DNA of 64,000 bases from Fredinandcohnia onubensis (GCF_002734285.1 NZ_NSEA01000005.1:62001-126000), one strand, 5' to 3'; positions 55,250-64,000 are shown, numbered from the stretch's first letter. The notes: generated by a model not told the origin, from the letters alone. Translations and numbers: made by a program.

Positions 55250-56263
55250 TTATCGAAGGCTTTTGGTTGACTTCCGGATTAAAGTTTCGGAAGGAAGCAC
55301 AATTCTCCTTGAATCTGCAGGCCCTTTTTTTTCAATTCTTTCAATTAGTAATTGTATACCTAAATAGCCGAACTCGTAGGCAGGTTGTGAAGCTAAGGTT
55401 AAGAATGGCTTATAATCAGGAACAGGGTCCGGATCATCAAAGCAGACTATCGAAAGATCTTCTGGAATTCGTAAATTTTTCTCATATAATATTTTCATGA
55501 TATCAATTGCTATGAAGTTGTTTCCTGCAAAAATCGCGGTCGGCCGTTCAGCGTCCGGAAGTACCAATAACTTCTCGATTACGTCCCGAGCATCATTTTG
55601 TTTAAATGAGAGGTTGAATAATAACTTTTCATTTATAGGAATCTCATATATTTTTAACGTATCTTTAAAAGATTGTTCTCTTAGTTGGGAAGTTGAAATA
55701 TTTTTAGGGCCATTTATTAATGCAATTTTTGTGTGGCCATGATCAATTAAGTGAGTCATTAGCCTGCGGGTACCCTCGTAATTATCCCCAAGTACAATAT
55801 CACACTCAATGTCTTTTACTTGTCTATCAATTAAAACAAAAGGGATTTTGTGCTTTATCAGAGTTTTTAAGTTCTTATTTGAATCATCTCCAGTTGGAGC
55901 AATTAAGACTCCATCAACGCCAGATGACAATAGCATATCAATATACTCGGATTCCTTGACCAAGTTTTCATCACTATTGCTTAAAAGTAAACGGTATCCC
56001 ATTTGTTTCGCCTTGTCTTCTGCGCCTCTAGCAACTTTTGTGAAAAAGGGATTTGTAATATCTGTAATAAGTAATGACAGAATCTTTGAGTGTTTTAAGG
56101 TGAGACTACGTGCAGCATTGTTAGGGATATAGTTTAACTCTTTAATCACTTTCTCAACCTTTTCTTTTGTCTTTTCACTGATGTTGCCGGCATTGTTAAT
56201 TACGCGGGATACAGTCATTGGAGATACATTTGCTTTTTTCGCTATATCATATATGGTCGTCAT
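55250..56263 (-). CDS. LacI-family repressor of fucose cluster copy 2
   Basis: 337 aa, paralogue of the 39121-40131 protein. Helix-turn-helix TIYDIAKKANVSPMTVSRV, then an effector domain (ILSLLITDITNPFF, DGVLIAPTGDD, DREVKD-like region). Divergent from the importer, fucosidase and lactonase operon. Nearly identical recognition helices and near-identical operators at 40216, 56348 and 61165 suggest that both repressors can bind all three sites. AAAGGGA precedes the ATG. Confidence 0.9.
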   Translation of the reverse strand: MTTIYDIAKKANVSPMTVSRVINNAGNISEKTKEKVEKVIKELNYIPNNAARSLTLKHSKILSLLITDITNPFFTKVARGAEDKAKQMGYRLLLSNSDENLVKESEYIDMLLSSGVDGVLIAPTGDDSNKNLKTLIKHKIPFVLIDRQVKDIECDIVLGDNYEGTRRLMTHLIDHGHTKIALINGPKNISTSQLREQSFKDTLKIYEIPINEKLLFNLSFKQNDARDVIEKLLVLPDAERPTAIFAGNNFIAIDIMKILYEKNLRIPEDLSIVCFDDPDPVPDYKPFLTLASQPAYEFGYLGIQLLIERIEKKGPADSRRIVLPSETLIRKSTKSLR

Positions 56264-56317
56264 TATATTAATCCCTTTCTTTTTTTGTATGTATTTTTAC
56301 TATATTTGATAAACGTA

Positions 56318-56363
56318 TTGACTTCAAGATAGATAAATGATATTTTTTTGTTATCGGTAACAA
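56318..56363 (+). promoter_or_regulatory. Promoter and LacI-type operator of fucose cluster copy 2
   Basis: TTGACT (56318-56323), 17-base spacer, TATTTT (56341-56346), then TTGTTATCGGTAACAA (56348-56363), the same geometry as at 40186-40231. The operator overlaps the expected transcription start. Confidence 0.72.
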
Positions 56364-56420
56364 TTTTCTAAATCTTTACTTTATTTTAATTATTTTTCTA
56401 TAATAAAAGGGGGAAAAGTC

Positions 56421-57743
56421 TTGAAGAAAAGTTCTATTTTAGTAATTTCTTTTATCTTGGTGTTATCTTTATTTTTAGCTGCTTGTGGGGGAGGAGATTC
56501 TGTAACTTCTTCAAGTGACAAAGAAAGTGAATCAGGAAAGACAACATTAACAATGATTGAGAGTTTAACAAGTCCTGAACGTTCAAAATTATTGCGCGGA
56601 ATGTTAGATGAGTTTGAAAAGCTAAATCCTGAAATTAAGGTAAACTTAATTTCACCTCCGCTACAGAATTCTGACCAGAAGATAACACAGATGATGATGG
56701 CGAAAGAAAAACTTGATGTAGTTGAGGTAAGAGATTACACGGTAAAACAATTTTCAGTTAACGGCTTTATAGAGGATCTGACTCCATACATAGAAAAATG
56801 GAGTGAGTGGGAAAATCTAACAGAGAATGCGAGATATGGTGCTAAGTTTGTCGACGATACACCTTATTATTTACCTTATGGATTTTATCAAAAGTCTCTA
56901 TATTACAGAGTTGACCGATTCGAAGAGCTTGGTCTTGAAGTTCCAAAAACATGGGAAGAATTGCTCGAAGTTGGTAAAGCGCTTACGGATGCAAGTGAAA
57001 ACAAATACGGTTACAGCTTTAGAGGTGGCGCTGGTTCATCTGATTACTTTGAATTTTTCATTTGGTCCTTCTTAGGGGACAAGCTTGAACAGAAGGATAG
57101 TTACTTTGCAAAGAATGGAAATTCGATTTTTGGAACAGCAGAAGCAAAAGAAGCACTGCAACTCTTTATTGATATTTATAAGAAAGCATCCCCAGCAGAT
57201 GCAGTAAGTTGGAGTTACCCAGAGATGGTTCAAGGATTTACATCAGGTGTTACAGGAATGCTAATTCAGGACCCAGAGGTCATTTTAACTGCAGATGAGA
57301 ATCTACCTGAGGGTACTTGGAACACAGCACCAATTCCTGTTGGTCCATCAGGTGAAGCACCTCAGGCAGTTGGGGCTGCAGCAGGATGGGGAATGACTTC
57401 TTATTCTGAGAATAAGGAAGAAGCTTGGAAATTAATCGAATTCCTGTCTAGTCCAGAACAAAACTTGTATTTTACAAAAAATAATTCTTTGATTCCAATC
57501 TTTACATCTGCTAGCGAAGACCCATTCTTTAACGAAGGGTATTACAAAGCATATTTAACAATGAATGAGCAACCTGAAATTTACACTGTTGTTGATAAGC
57601 CAGTTGCATATGAAGGTTATGGTCAGTTCAGAATCGATGCTGAGAAAGACATCCAAAAGCTTCTCTTAGATCAAGCTAAAGTAGAAGAAGTACTAGAAAA
57701 GTGGGATAGTTTCTGGAAGTCAGAAAAAGAAAAAATGAAATAA
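56421..57743 (+). CDS. Sugar ABC substrate-binding lipoprotein (fucose cluster)
   Basis: 440 aa. Lipobox LAAC (Cys22), then a family-1 binding domain (TLTMIESLTSPERSKLLRGM, DVVEVRDYTVKQF). TTG start with AAGGGGG upstream. Followed by two permeases and an alpha-L-fucosidase, so it likely binds L-fucose or a fucosylated oligosaccharide. No ATPase gene is present in the operon. Confidence 0.88.
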   Translation: MKKSSILVISFILVLSLFLAACGGGDSVTSSSDKESESGKTTLTMIESLTSPERSKLLRGMLDEFEKLNPEIKVNLISPPLQNSDQKITQMMMAKEKLDVVEVRDYTVKQFSVNGFIEDLTPYIEKWSEWENLTENARYGAKFVDDTPYYLPYGFYQKSLYYRVDRFEELGLEVPKTWEELLEVGKALTDASENKYGYSFRGGAGSSDYFEFFIWSFLGDKLEQKDSYFAKNGNSIFGTAEAKEALQLFIDIYKKASPADAVSWSYPEMVQGFTSGVTGMLIQDPEVILTADENLPEGTWNTAPIPVGPSGEAPQAVGAAAGWGMTSYSENKEEAWKLIEFLSSPEQNLYFTKNNSLIPIFTSASEDPFFNEGYYKAYLTMNEQPEIYTVVDKPVAYEGYGQFRIDAEKDIQKLLLDQAKVEEVLEKWDSFWKSEKEKMK

Positions 57744-57752
57744 CAATAAGTT

Positions 57753-57805
57753 AAGTTCAATTAGTATCGATACGAAAGATTCAACTTTTGATACTAATTG
57801 GACTT
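57753..57805 (+). terminator. Intra-operon hairpin after the binding-protein gene
   Basis: AAGTTCAATTAGTATC (57753-57768) pairs with GATACTAATTGGACTT (57790-57805), 16 bp with one wobble, around a 21-base loop. There is a T-poor tail, so it is more likely an mRNA-stabilising or partial termination hairpin. Confidence 0.6.
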
Positions 57806-57840
57806 TCAGCTATTAAACCTAAAGAAAAGGGGTGGGATTA

Positions 57841-58779
57841 TTGGCTAAGTCTCAAGCAGAGTTATCACAACAGCTACCCGTGAAAAATACTTTTAAATTT
57901 TCGAAGCATGGGCTATTTATTCTAGGTTGTTTATCACCTGCGATTATTTTAGTATCGATTTTTGTGTATTTTCCTTTATTTCAAGGAATTGTAATGGCGT
58001 TTCAAAATTATACGTTATTCGATATTACGAATCGCCCATTTGTAGGTCTTCAGAATTTTAAAAACGTTATTTTTACTTCAGAATTTTACTTGATCCTAAA
58101 AAATAGTTTTATTTGGGTATTTGTATCCCTCTTTTTCCAGCTAATTATTGGGTTCACAATTGCCATTTATCTCCGAAGACATTTTAAGGGGAGAGGAATC
58201 TATCAAGCTCTAATTTTTTTTCCATGGGCAATGTCAGGATTCCTGATTGGTATCATTTGGAGATGGATGTTCAATGGCCAAAATGGTGTCATAAACGATT
58301 TATTAATACGACTTGGAATCATTGATCAGATGATCCCCTTTCTTTCGTCACCTCAGTGGGCGATGGTATCTGTTCTTATTGCAAATATTTGGTATGGGGT
58401 TGCTTTTTTCACAATCATGCTTCTTGCTGCTTTGCAATCAGTTCCAAATGAGCTATATGAAGCAGCAGATATGGACGGAGCGAATGGTTTTCATAAATTA
58501 TTCAAGGTAACCATTCCATATATCATGCCAACGATCATCACTACAGTTTTATTACGTTTTATATGGATTTTAAACTTCCCAGACATTATTTACGGTATGA
58601 CTAATGGGGGACCAGCGGGATCGACTCATATTTTACCTACTTATATGTTAGAGAAAATTATCTTTAGTCAGAACTACGGGGAAGCATCTGCAATTGGAGT
58701 CATTATGATTTTCATTCTAACTACTTTTGCGATTTTCTACCTAATGGCAACTCGCTTTGATAAGGCTGGTGACTTTTAA
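57841..58779 (+). CDS. Sugar ABC permease, MalF type (fucose cluster)
   Basis: About 312 aa with six membrane helices and the EAA loop EAADMDGANGFHKLFKVTIP. TTG 57841 (MAKSQAELSQ) is preferred because AAGGGGTG lies just upstream; the open frame from GTG 57832 overlaps that site. Pairs with the next gene, whose ATG follows its stop directly. Confidence 0.88.
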   Translation: MAKSQAELSQQLPVKNTFKFSKHGLFILGCLSPAIILVSIFVYFPLFQGIVMAFQNYTLFDITNRPFVGLQNFKNVIFTSEFYLILKNSFIWVFVSLFFQLIIGFTIAIYLRRHFKGRGIYQALIFFPWAMSGFLIGIIWRWMFNGQNGVINDLLIRLGIIDQMIPFLSSPQWAMVSVLIANIWYGVAFFTIMLLAALQSVPNELYEAADMDGANGFHKLFKVTIPYIMPTIITTVLLRFIWILNFPDIIYGMTNGGPAGSTHILPTYMLEKIIFSQNYGEASAIGVIMIFILTTFAIFYLMATRFDKAGDF

Positions 58780-59613
58780 ATGAGTATAAGAAGTTCTTTA
58801 TTTTTATCAACAAAAATTATATTCTTGGCCATCGTATTTATACTGACAGCGTTCCCATTATATTGGATGGTGGTTACATCTTTAAAACCATCAAAGGATA
58901 TTTTCACGGTTCCATTATCCTATTGGCCAGAGACTATCTCCTTTGAAAACTACATAAATATATTTGGTATCTCGAACTTTCAAGTATATATTACAAACAG
59001 CTTAATCGTTTCCCTGGTTTCAGCACTTTTTACGATGCTTATTGCCCTACTTGGAGGATATGTATTAGCAAGATTCGATTTTAAAGGAAAAAAACAAATC
59101 TTTTTGGCATTTTTAGTGACGCAAATGATTCCTATTTTTATATCATTGGCACCACTCTATCTATTAATGTCAAATTTAGAGCTGTTAAATCGATTACCAT
59201 CTATTATGATAATGTACACGGTCATGACGATTCCCTTCTGTACCATCATGATGCGAAGCTTCTTCCAACGTATTCCTGTAAGCATAGAAGAGACAGCGAT
59301 GATTGATGGGTGTTCGAGACTAGGAGCATTATTTAGAATCGTTGTACCTGTCATGCTTCCTGGAATACTATCTACTTTTATATTTGCATTCGTTCAAGCA
59401 TGGAATGAGCTGTTTCTTGCAGTTATGTTCATTGACCAAGAACAAATGAAAACTATTCCTGTAGCGATGAACTCATTTATTACAAAATATGATATTGATT
59501 GGGGCGCAATGTCTGCTGCAACAGTCATTTCTGTTATACCTACTTTGATTCTCTTTGCTGTAGCGCAAAAGTACATCGTAGAAGGCATGACGGACGGAGC
59601 GGTAAAAGGATAA
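58780..59613 (+). CDS. Sugar ABC permease, MalG type (fucose cluster)
   Basis: 277 aa, six membrane helices, EAA-type loop EETAMIDGCSRLGALFRIVVP and C-terminus AQKYIVEGMTDGAVKG. Its start codon follows the previous stop with no gap, so translation is coupled. Confidence 0.9.
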   Translation: MSIRSSLFLSTKIIFLAIVFILTAFPLYWMVVTSLKPSKDIFTVPLSYWPETISFENYINIFGISNFQVYITNSLIVSLVSALFTMLIALLGGYVLARFDFKGKKQIFLAFLVTQMIPIFISLAPLYLLMSNLELLNRLPSIMIMYTVMTIPFCTIMMRSFFQRIPVSIEETAMIDGCSRLGALFRIVVPVMLPGILSTFIFAFVQAWNELFLAVMFIDQEQMKTIPVAMNSFITKYDIDWGAMSAATVISVIPTLILFAVAQKYIVEGMTDGAVKG

Positions 59614-59649
59614 GAATTTGCAAGACTATTATGGTCGGAGGTTGTGTAC

Positions 59650-61017
59650 ATGACAAAAACTACTATTCAATATAAACCGACTTGGGATTCTCTTGATTCA
59701 AGGAAGATTCCAAGTTGGTTTCAAAATGCGAAGTTTGGCATTTTTATTCATTGGGGTGTTTACTCAGTCCCTTCATGGAGAAAATTGAGTGACGAGAGAT
59801 TTGGTTCGTATGCAGAGTGGTATTATGCATCAGTGTATAGTGATTATAAAAACAATGGAGATGACTTCCACGAGCGGATTTACGGGAAGAATTTTAAATA
59901 TAGAGATTTCGCAAGCAAATTTACAGCTGAATTGTTTGATCCAAGCTTGTGGGCAAAAATATTTAAAAATGCAGGAGCAAAGTATGTCGTTTTAACAACG
60001 AAACATCACGATGGATACTGCCTATGGCCAACTGAAAATAAACACAAAAAAAACTGGCGTGTAACCGATGTCGGTCCAAAGGTTGATGTCCTTGGTGAGC
60101 TGGCAAATGAGGTTCGTAACCAAGGGATGAAAATGGGTATCTATTATTCCATTATCGATTGGGAAACAAACTGGAGCCACCGACCGGAATCAGGATATTT
60201 CATTCCCAAAGAAGATCGCCAAAAGTATGGAATCAATGAAGAAAATTACACCGACGAAATTCTTATCCCACAATTAAAAGAGCTTGTTGAAACATATAAA
60301 CCTTCCCTAATCTTCTCGGATGGCGGGGAATGGGATTTAGATGAAAATTTAGCACAAACAAAGGAATTTTTAGCATGGTTGTACAACGAAGCATCTAACA
60401 AAGAGGAAGTCGTCGTAAATGATCGCTTCTGTGTAGGGATGCCAGGAAAGCATGGTGACTATTTCTCAAGCGAGTACCATGATGTCGATCACTTAGTACA
60501 AGACCAAATTTGGGAGGAAAGTAGAGGCATCGGAGGATCCTATGGATTTAACCGTGCGGAAAATCTAGAAAACTACTTAACTTCTGAGCAACTTGTCCAT
60601 GAGCTAACAAGTATTGTAGCACGTGGCGGGAATTTGTTGCTGAACGTTGGCCCAACATGGGATGGACGAATTCCAATTATTCAACAGCAAAGGTTAAAAG
60701 ATATTGGTGATTGGCTACAGGTTAACGGTGAGGCTATTTACGAGACAAGACCGTTTGTGGGAATGAGTGGGTCAACGTTAAAGTTTACGTCAAATAGTAA
60801 TCATATTTACTGTATCATGGATAATTGGCCGAACGAAGAGGAAAAATTCGAGTTAAAAAAGGATTTATCGATTGAATCGATTCAAATTTTAGGATTAGAT
60901 ACAGATTTGGACTATCAAGTAGAGGGTCAAAAGCTTACAATTAAAACGCCTTTACTGCACCCTGCAAAATTACCTTGCCATCATTCATATGTTTTCAAGA
61001 TTAAGTTGAAGGGATAA
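59650..61017 (+). CDS. GH29 alpha-L-fucosidase, intracellular
   Basis: About 455 aa, no signal peptide. Releases L-fucose from imported fucosides. GH29 landmarks are FGIFIHWGVYSVPSW near the N-terminus, YVVLTTKHHDGYCLWPT, and LIFSDGGEWD, where the aspartate is in the nucleophile position of the family. A C-terminal beta-sandwich of about 90 residues follows. ATG 59650 is preferred over GTG 59644 because CGGAGG lies eight bases upstream. Sits between the importer and lactonase genes of cluster copy 2, which strongly supports the fucose assignment. Confidence 0.9.
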   Translation: MTKTTIQYKPTWDSLDSRKIPSWFQNAKFGIFIHWGVYSVPSWRKLSDERFGSYAEWYYASVYSDYKNNGDDFHERIYGKNFKYRDFASKFTAELFDPSLWAKIFKNAGAKYVVLTTKHHDGYCLWPTENKHKKNWRVTDVGPKVDVLGELANEVRNQGMKMGIYYSIIDWETNWSHRPESGYFIPKEDRQKYGINEENYTDEILIPQLKELVETYKPSLIFSDGGEWDLDENLAQTKEFLAWLYNEASNKEEVVVNDRFCVGMPGKHGDYFSSEYHDVDHLVQDQIWEESRGIGGSYGFNRAENLENYLTSEQLVHELTSIVARGGNLLLNVGPTWDGRIPIIQQQRLKDIGDWLQVNGEAIYETRPFVGMSGSTLKFTSNSNHIYCIMDNWPNEEEKFELKKDLSIESIQILGLDTDLDYQVEGQKLTIKTPLLHPAKLPCHHSYVFKIKLKG

Positions 61018-61044
61018 TCGTTTAGAGAGAATTTGAGATTGGAT

Positions 61045-61178
61045 GGGCTGCAAATTTAATAGGCAGCCCGAGTTACTCTAGGACTGCCCTTGACCAAACG
61101 TTAACAGCAGACCATAACAAAAATGGTTAAATCCAATTTTTTTATAGTGGCGTACTGCAAGTTGTGTTATCGGTAACA
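61045..61178 (+). promoter_or_regulatory. Gap with hairpin and third LacI-type operator
   Basis: A hairpin GGGCTGC/GCAGCCC (61045-61069) is followed by a weak promoter candidate (TTGACC 61090-61095, CATAAC 61113-61118) and the palindrome TGTTATCGGTAACA (61165-61178), which matches the operator core at 56348 exactly. The lactonase and later genes may thus have their own regulated start. Confidence 0.55.
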
Positions 61179-61192
61179 TTAAAGTAACATGA

Positions 61193-62065
61193 ATGGGGGA
61201 GAATTTCATTAAAATTATTGATTCACATCAGCACTTTTGGAAATTAGACCGAGGAGACTATGGGTGGTTGACGGAGGATCAAGGTATCCTTTATCAAGAT
61301 TATTTACCAAAAGACCTAGAGCCATTTATGAAAAAACATTCAGTTTCTGGTACGATCCTTGTCCAAGCAGCGCCGACGGTTGAAGAGACTCTTTATCTAC
61401 TATCCTTATATGGTCAATATGATTGGGTTTATGGTGTTGTAGGTTGGCTAGACTTCGCCTCTACCAATTTTAAAACTCAGTTACAATCATTATTAAACCG
61501 ACCGGGGCTTGTTGGGTTACGACCGATGCTACAGGATATTGATGCGAGTGACTGGATTTTACAAAATCAAGTTATAGAAAACTTGAAAGTACTAGATGAG
61601 GAACAAGTTCCACTAGACCTTTTAATTACGGAACGCCATATTCCATATGTGATTTCAGTTTTGGAAAAAATTCCAAATCTAACAGCTGTCGTTGATCATC
61701 TTGCAAAACCGAAAATTGCTAATGGCGAGACTGAGCTTTGGAAGAAGGATATGAAGCATTTAGCCTCATTTTCAAATGTATGGTGCAAGGTTTCGGGATT
61801 AATGACAGAAGCGGAACCTCATTCTTGGAAGGTAAATGATTTTCAACCATATATTCACCAAGTCATAAATTCATTTGGCCCGTCACGTATCCTTTTTGGA
61901 ACGGATTGGCCGGTTTGTTTAGCAGCTGGAAACTACGAAGATGTATTTAAAATTGTTAATAAATGCTTGCCAGAAAGCTTAAGTACTTCAGAAAAACAAC
62001 AAATCTTTTATTCAAATGCAATAAAATTTTATAAATTAAGAGAAAGGAGTGATAAGTGTGAGTAA
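61193..62065 (+). CDS. L-fuconolactonase (COG3618 amidohydrolase), intact copy
   Basis: Up to 290 aa. Metal-dependent TIM-barrel hydrolase that opens L-fucono-lactone to L-fuconate. Signature residues are SHQHFWK at the N-terminus, GLRPMLQDID, LITERHIPYV, VDHLAKP and GTDWPV near the C-terminus. The listed ATG 61193 overlaps the only good ribosome site, GGGGGAG (61195-61201). The real start may be the ATT at 61208, six bases after that site, giving the family-typical MKIIDSHQHFW. The frameshifted copy at 40317 has the same spacing and an ATA there. Confidence 0.87.
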   Translation: MGENFIKIIDSHQHFWKLDRGDYGWLTEDQGILYQDYLPKDLEPFMKKHSVSGTILVQAAPTVEETLYLLSLYGQYDWVYGVVGWLDFASTNFKTQLQSLLNRPGLVGLRPMLQDIDASDWILQNQVIENLKVLDEEQVPLDLLITERHIPYVISVLEKIPNLTAVVDHLAKPKIANGETELWKKDMKHLASFSNVWCKVSGLMTEAEPHSWKVNDFQPYIHQVINSFGPSRILFGTDWPVCLAAGNYEDVFKIVNKCLPESLSTSEKQQIFYSNAIKFYKLRERSDKCE

Positions 62066-62381
62066 TAAAGAAAAAGAAATTAATAGTATTGTAATGTCAG
62101 AAATTGATAATGTAGCCACCCTTTTACAAGAAGCTAAGTTGGGTGACACGGTTCAATTTGTTTTAAATGGAAAAAAAGAAGTAGTAATTTTAAAACAAGC
62201 CATTCCATTTGGCCATAAGATTGCGATTAAACCAATTATAAAAGGAGAAAACATTGTGAAATATGGACAGGTTATTGGTGCAGCAAGCGCTGATATAACA
62301 CCAGGTGAACATGTTCATGTTCATAATATTGAAGGAATCCGAGGCAGAGGGGATAAAGCGAAAGGGGGAGGAAGAGAATGA
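62058..62381 (+). CDS. UxaA-family dehydratase, small SAF-domain subunit (copy 2)
   Basis: 107 aa from GTG 62058, which has AAAGGAG eight bases upstream and aligns with the copy-1 start; an in-frame GTG at 62049 overlaps the site. SAF domain with PFGHKIAIKPIIKGENIVKYG and ITPGEHVHVHNI. Overlaps the lactonase end and the large-subunit start (ATGA), so the three are translated together. Confidence 0.85.
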   Translation: MSNKEKEINSIVMSEIDNVATLLQEAKLGDTVQFVLNGKKEVVILKQAIPFGHKIAIKPIIKGENIVKYGQVIGAASADITPGEHVHVHNIEGIRGRGDKAKGGGRE

Positions 62382-63544
62382 GTACACTCATTAAGGGGTA
62401 TCGTCGAAAAAACGGGAGGATTGGAATCCGCAATCATTTACTCATTATCCCGACAGTTGTTTGTGCAAATCATGTATCAAATCGAATTCAACAATCCGTA
62501 CCAGAATCAGTAGCTATTCCACATCAGCACGGATGTAGTCAAATAGGTGAAGACAAGGAACGTACACACAAGATTCTAGCTGGTATGGGTAAAAACCCAA
62601 ATGTCGGTGCTGTTCTATTAGTAAGCTTAGGCTGTGAAGTAATCGATGCAAGTGAACTACAAAAAGAAATCATACAAGAAACAGGTAAGCCGGTTGAATG
62701 GATTGATATTCAGGATGCAGGCGGATCGATTAAAGCCATTCAAATAGGCTCCGAAATACTAAGGAGATTACATAAAGAAATTGAAAGTATACCGAATGAA
62801 GAAGTACCTCTATCGGAATTAATCGTCGGTGTAAAATGTGGTGGCTCAGATTCAACTTCAGGATTATGTAGTAACCCAGCTTTAGGAAAAGCATCTGATT
62901 TACTAACAGCACAAGGCGGCACAATTGTCATGGGTGAAACAACAGAAATCATCGGGGCTGAACACATAGTTGCTGAAACGGCAATAAATGAAGAAGTTGC
63001 AAAGAAAGTCTATAGGGCTGTTGAAAAATTTGAAAAAGAAGTAGAGCGTATCGGCGCGGATATGAGGGGCGGTAATCCTAGCCCTGGTAACATCGATGGC
63101 GGCTTATCAACAATTGAAGAAAAATCACTTGGCTGTATCAGCAAGGCAGGAACAAGTCCACTGAAGGATGTTATCCCATTTGCTGATCCAATTCCGGGTA
63201 AGGGTTATTATTTCATGGATTCTCCCGGTAACGATATTGAGTGCGTGTCAGGGATGGCAGCAGCAGGTGCGCATATGGTTTGTTTTACAACTGGCAGAGG
63301 AACACCGACTGGAAACCCAATTATCCCGGTCATAAAAATTACAGGGAATGAAATAACAGCCAAAAGGATGGAAGACAATATCGATGTTGACACAAGTCCC
63401 GTCATGAAAGGAAACGAAACACTAGAAGAAGCAGGAAGACGTATTCTGGAGTCAATCGTGAATGTAGCTAATGGTGAACTGACAAAGGCGGAGATTTTAG
63501 GCCATCAGGAGTTCAGTATTAGTAGAATTAGCATCAGTTTGTAA
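62378..63544 (+). CDS. UxaA-family dehydratase, large catalytic subunit (copy 2)
   Basis: 388 aa, same length as copy 1, with all conserved stretches kept (HQHGCSQIGED, VKCGGSDSTSGLCSNPALG, CFTTGRGTPTGNP). Expected to dehydrate L-fuconate with the small subunit. No disabling change is seen. Confidence 0.9.
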   Translation: MSTLIKGYRRKNGRIGIRNHLLIIPTVVCANHVSNRIQQSVPESVAIPHQHGCSQIGEDKERTHKILAGMGKNPNVGAVLLVSLGCEVIDASELQKEIIQETGKPVEWIDIQDAGGSIKAIQIGSEILRRLHKEIESIPNEEVPLSELIVGVKCGGSDSTSGLCSNPALGKASDLLTAQGGTIVMGETTEIIGAEHIVAETAINEEVAKKVYRAVEKFEKEVERIGADMRGGNPSPGNIDGGLSTIEEKSLGCISKAGTSPLKDVIPFADPIPGKGYYFMDSPGNDIECVSGMAAAGAHMVCFTTGRGTPTGNPIIPVIKITGNEITAKRMEDNIDVDTSPVMKGNETLEEAGRRILESIVNVANGELTKAEILGHQEFSISRISISL

Positions 63545-63564
63545 GTGGAGGGGGATTAGCGATA

Positions 63565-64000
63565 ATGGGGAAATTGAACAATCGAGTTGCCCTAGTTACC
63601 GGTGGCAGCCAAGGAATCGGAGCAGCTATTGTGAGGAAGTTAGCAGAAGAAGGGGCGAATGTAGCTATTAACTACTATCCTTCTCCAGATTCCTATCAGG
63701 ATGCAACAGTAATTAAAGCAGATATCGAAAAACAGTTTGGTATTCGAGCAGTGACCGTTCAGGCCGATGTAGGTAAAAAAGATGAGGTTGATAATATGAT
63801 AGATGAAGTGGAAAAAGAACTTGGCATCATCGATATTCTTGTCAACAACGCAGGGATTGCTCCTTTTGAAACATTTATGAATCTATCTGAAGAAACATGG
63901 GATCGAACGTACCAAACAAATGTAAAAGGGATCTTTTTAACATCCCAACGAGCAGCAAAGAATATGATCAAAAAAAAATTTGGGAAGATCATCAACATCA
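63565..64000 (+). CDS. Short-chain dehydrogenase, probable L-fucose dehydrogenase (copy 2), cut by window end
   Basis: The first 145 residues are visible, with TGGSQGIGAA and NNAGIAPFE. It is the paralogue of the 42671 gene (VALVTGGSQGIGAAIVRKLA against VALVTGGSRGIGAAIVVKLA). GGAGGGGGA precedes ATG 63565. The catalytic Tyr and Lys lie beyond the window. Confidence 0.85.
   Translation, partial: MGKLNNRVALVTGGSQGIGAAIVRKLAEEGANVAINYYPSPDSYQDATVIKADIEKQFGIRAVTVQADVGKKDEVDNMIDEVEKELGIIDILVNNAGIAPFETFMNLSEETWDRTYQTNVKGIFLTSQRAAKNMIKKKFGKIINI

Overview
The window looks like chromosome from a low-G+C Gram-positive of the Bacillaceae type. Shine-Dalgarno sites are strong (AGGAGG-like) and GTG/TTG starts are common. 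There are lipoproteins with classic lipoboxes, YesM/YesN-type two-component regulators, CcpA-like cre sites, Bacillus-style iol and lut genes, and a Bacillus-like tmRNA end. Most of it is catabolic, built from sugar or organic-acid uptake and breakdown modules, each with its own regulator.

Layout. 1-412: the 3' end of ssrA (tmRNA), split in its T-loop by a group I intron of about 278 nt, followed by a terminator. 652-2169: an acyl-CoA synthetase whose base composition differs from its neighbours. 2277-13876: a ROK-regulated locus. A secreted PIG-L deacetylase diverges from a ROK repressor, an AfuA/Pot-like ABC importer, a creatininase-family amidohydrolase, an argininosuccinate-lyase-family enzyme and a BadF/NagK-type kinase; its substrate is not known to me. 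14052-17395: an EamA transporter, a small helical protein, a YitT-family protein, a Gmad2-type lipoprotein and a solo IS200-like element. 18093-24375: iolA-iolB-iolC-iolD-iolJ. 24673-34871: a YesMN-type two-component system, a sugar ABC importer with a cre palindrome upstream, a GHL6-type glycosidase and a second sugar-binding lipoprotein. 35522-38797: iolE, iolG, a TIM-barrel gene remnant and iolR on the minus strand. The iol regulon is thus split around the importer, and both halves carry the same tandem CCAAAA motif upstream.

39121-45590 and 55250-64000 hold two related copies of an L-fucose cluster of the non-phosphorylating (diketo-hydrolase) type. Each has a LacI repressor, a promoter with a palindromic operator, L-fuconolactonase, a two-subunit UxaA-type dehydratase and a short-chain dehydrogenase. 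Copy 1 continues with a second SDR, an FAH-family hydrolase and FucU mutarotase, but its lactonase is a pseudogene with three frameshifts. Copy 2 has an intact lactonase plus its own ABC importer and a GH29 alpha-L-fucosidase, and runs off the window. Between them lie an amino-acid-type ABC importer, an FMN reductase, an M20 amidohydrolase, a Gfo/Idh oxidoreductase, and lutR-lutA-lutB-lutC for L-lactate oxidation. The expected products of the fucose route are pyruvate and L-lactate, so the lut operon fits as the end of the same pathway.

All assignments come from reading motifs and synteny by eye; no search or alignment program was run. Identity counts given are hand comparisons of short stretches.
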